Part shown: positions 31,812-32,357 of the stretch, one piece after another
Layout: every line of letters starts with the position of its first letter
Position numbering within the stretch: position 1 is the first letter of the stretch
Assembly (NCBI RefSeq): GCF_900316895.1
Contig: NZ_ONER01000015.1
Span: 1-32,357 of the forward strand
Length of the DNA: 32,357 nt
Direction of reading: 5' to 3'
DNA from: an uncultured Methanobrevibacter sp.
Lineage (GTDB): Archaea; Methanobacteriota; Methanobacteria; Methanobacteriales; Methanobacteriaceae
Notes under the pieces: generated by a model
Database searches by the model: none
The model's input: only the letters and a program-made list of their open reading frames with translations
Told to the model about the DNA's origin: nothing
Position numbers and translations under genes: made by a program

Positions 31812-32357
31812 ATGAATAAAGTCAAGCTTGCCCTTTGTCAGATGAATGTAGTTGATGACAAAAAGGCCAATTTAAAAAAAGCCAGCTCAATGATAGCCAA
31901 CAGTGCAGACCATGATGCTGACTTTATAGTTTTGCCAGAAATGTTCAACTGTCCCTATTCTAATGACAAGTTTATTGAATATGGTGAAAATGAGCATGAC
32001 AGCCACACCTTAGATACTATTTCTCAACTGGCAAAATCATATAATGTTTACATCCTTGCAGGATCCATTCCCGAAAGGGAAGACGACAAATTATACAATA
32101 CAAGCTACCTGTTTGACAAAACCGGTTCAATTTTGGCAAAACACAGGAAAATGCATCTTTTTGACATTGACGTTAAGGACAAAATCACCTTTAAAGAATC
32201 AGATGTGTTGACTGCAGGGGATGATTTTACAATTGCAGATACTGATTTAGGAAGAATAGGCATTGGAATATGCTATGACGTTCGATTTGTCGAACTTGCA
32301 AGGATAATGGTGGAAAATGGTGCTGAAATCCTATTTTATCCGGGTGCATTCAACCAG
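31812..32357 (+). CDS. Carbon-nitrogen hydrolase (nitrilase family), 5' part
   Basis: The first 182 codons of a nitrilase-superfamily gene that runs off the window. The catalytic triad is present: Glu in FIVLPEMFN, Lys in HRKMHLFDID, and Cys154 in IGICYDVRF. The HLFDID and YDVRF signatures resemble omega-amidases (Nit2 type), which hydrolyse 2-oxoglutaramate or 2-oxosuccinamate, though other C-N hydrolases remain possible. ATG 31812 has no clear SD and follows the duplicated terminator by 18 nt. The C-terminal third (about 90 residues in the family) is missing because of the window edge, not mutation. Confidence 0.9.
   Translation, partial: MNKVKLALCQMNVVDDKKANLKKASSMIANSADHDADFIVLPEMFNCPYSNDKFIEYGENEHDSHTLDTISQLAKSYNVYILAGSIPEREDDKLYNTSYLFDKTGSILAKHRKMHLFDIDVKDKITFKESDVLTAGDDFTIADTDLGRIGIGICYDVRFVELARIMVENGAEILFYPGAFNQ

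Overview
The window looks like part of a chromosome from a low-GC methanogenic archaeon of the order Methanobacteriales, most like Methanobrevibacter. The evidence is a YcaO-TfuA pair of the type that modifies methyl-coenzyme M reductase, a NucS/EndoMS endonuclease, archaeal-style RNase Z, NadA and NadC, a DUF4013 membrane protein, AT-rich spacers with TATA boxes, and GGTGAT-type Shine-Dalgarno (SD) sites. I see no tRNA, rRNA, insertion sequence, prophage or CRISPR array. The genus is an inference.

Layout. 1-2.9 kb: a TrkH-type potassium transporter behind an operator-like palindrome, then a zinc-ribbon/DUF2207-like pair. 3.2-7.1 kb: membrane and lipid-type genes (DUF4013, AIM24, acyltransferase 3, an HSL-type esterase, a small membrane protein). 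7.2-10.4 kb: a tightly coupled operon with STAS antagonist, RsbW-like ATPase, membrane SpoIIE phosphatase and Sfp-type phosphopantetheinyl transferase. 10.4-14 kb: an M24 peptidase divergent from an M50 membrane protease-ycaO-tfuA operon. 14.1-17.1 kb, minus strand: amidohydrolase, universal stress protein, four-CBS protein and an unknown protein. 17.2-22.1 kb: a two-repeat zinc-ribbon protein, then carA-carB (carbamoyl phosphate). 22.2-27.2 kb: a compact SNF2 helicase, nadC, and an rnz-mscS-nadA operon. 27.2-31.7 kb: two paralogous MetX-like alpha/beta hydrolases, one apparently catalytically dead, a coupled small protein, nucS, an acidic protein and a zinc-ribbon/PsbP-like membrane protein. 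31.8 kb to the end: a nitrilase-family gene cut by the window edge.

How genes work together. nadA and nadC supply two consecutive steps of de novo NAD synthesis from opposite strands. carA and carB form one enzyme. ycaO and tfuA are expected to form the McrA-glycine thioamidation machinery. The partner-switch operon is a complete phospho-relay module without any sigma factor to control, ending in a carrier-protein activating enzyme whose target is not in the window.

Most notable: the partner-switch/PPTase operon with a possible ligand-sensing membrane domain; a pseudoenzyme paralogue; two genes whose best start is an ATT codon behind an excellent SD site; an apparent one-base defect at the start of carA; a perfect 42-bp tandem duplication of a stop codon plus terminator; and divergent genes sharing one palindromic TATA box.
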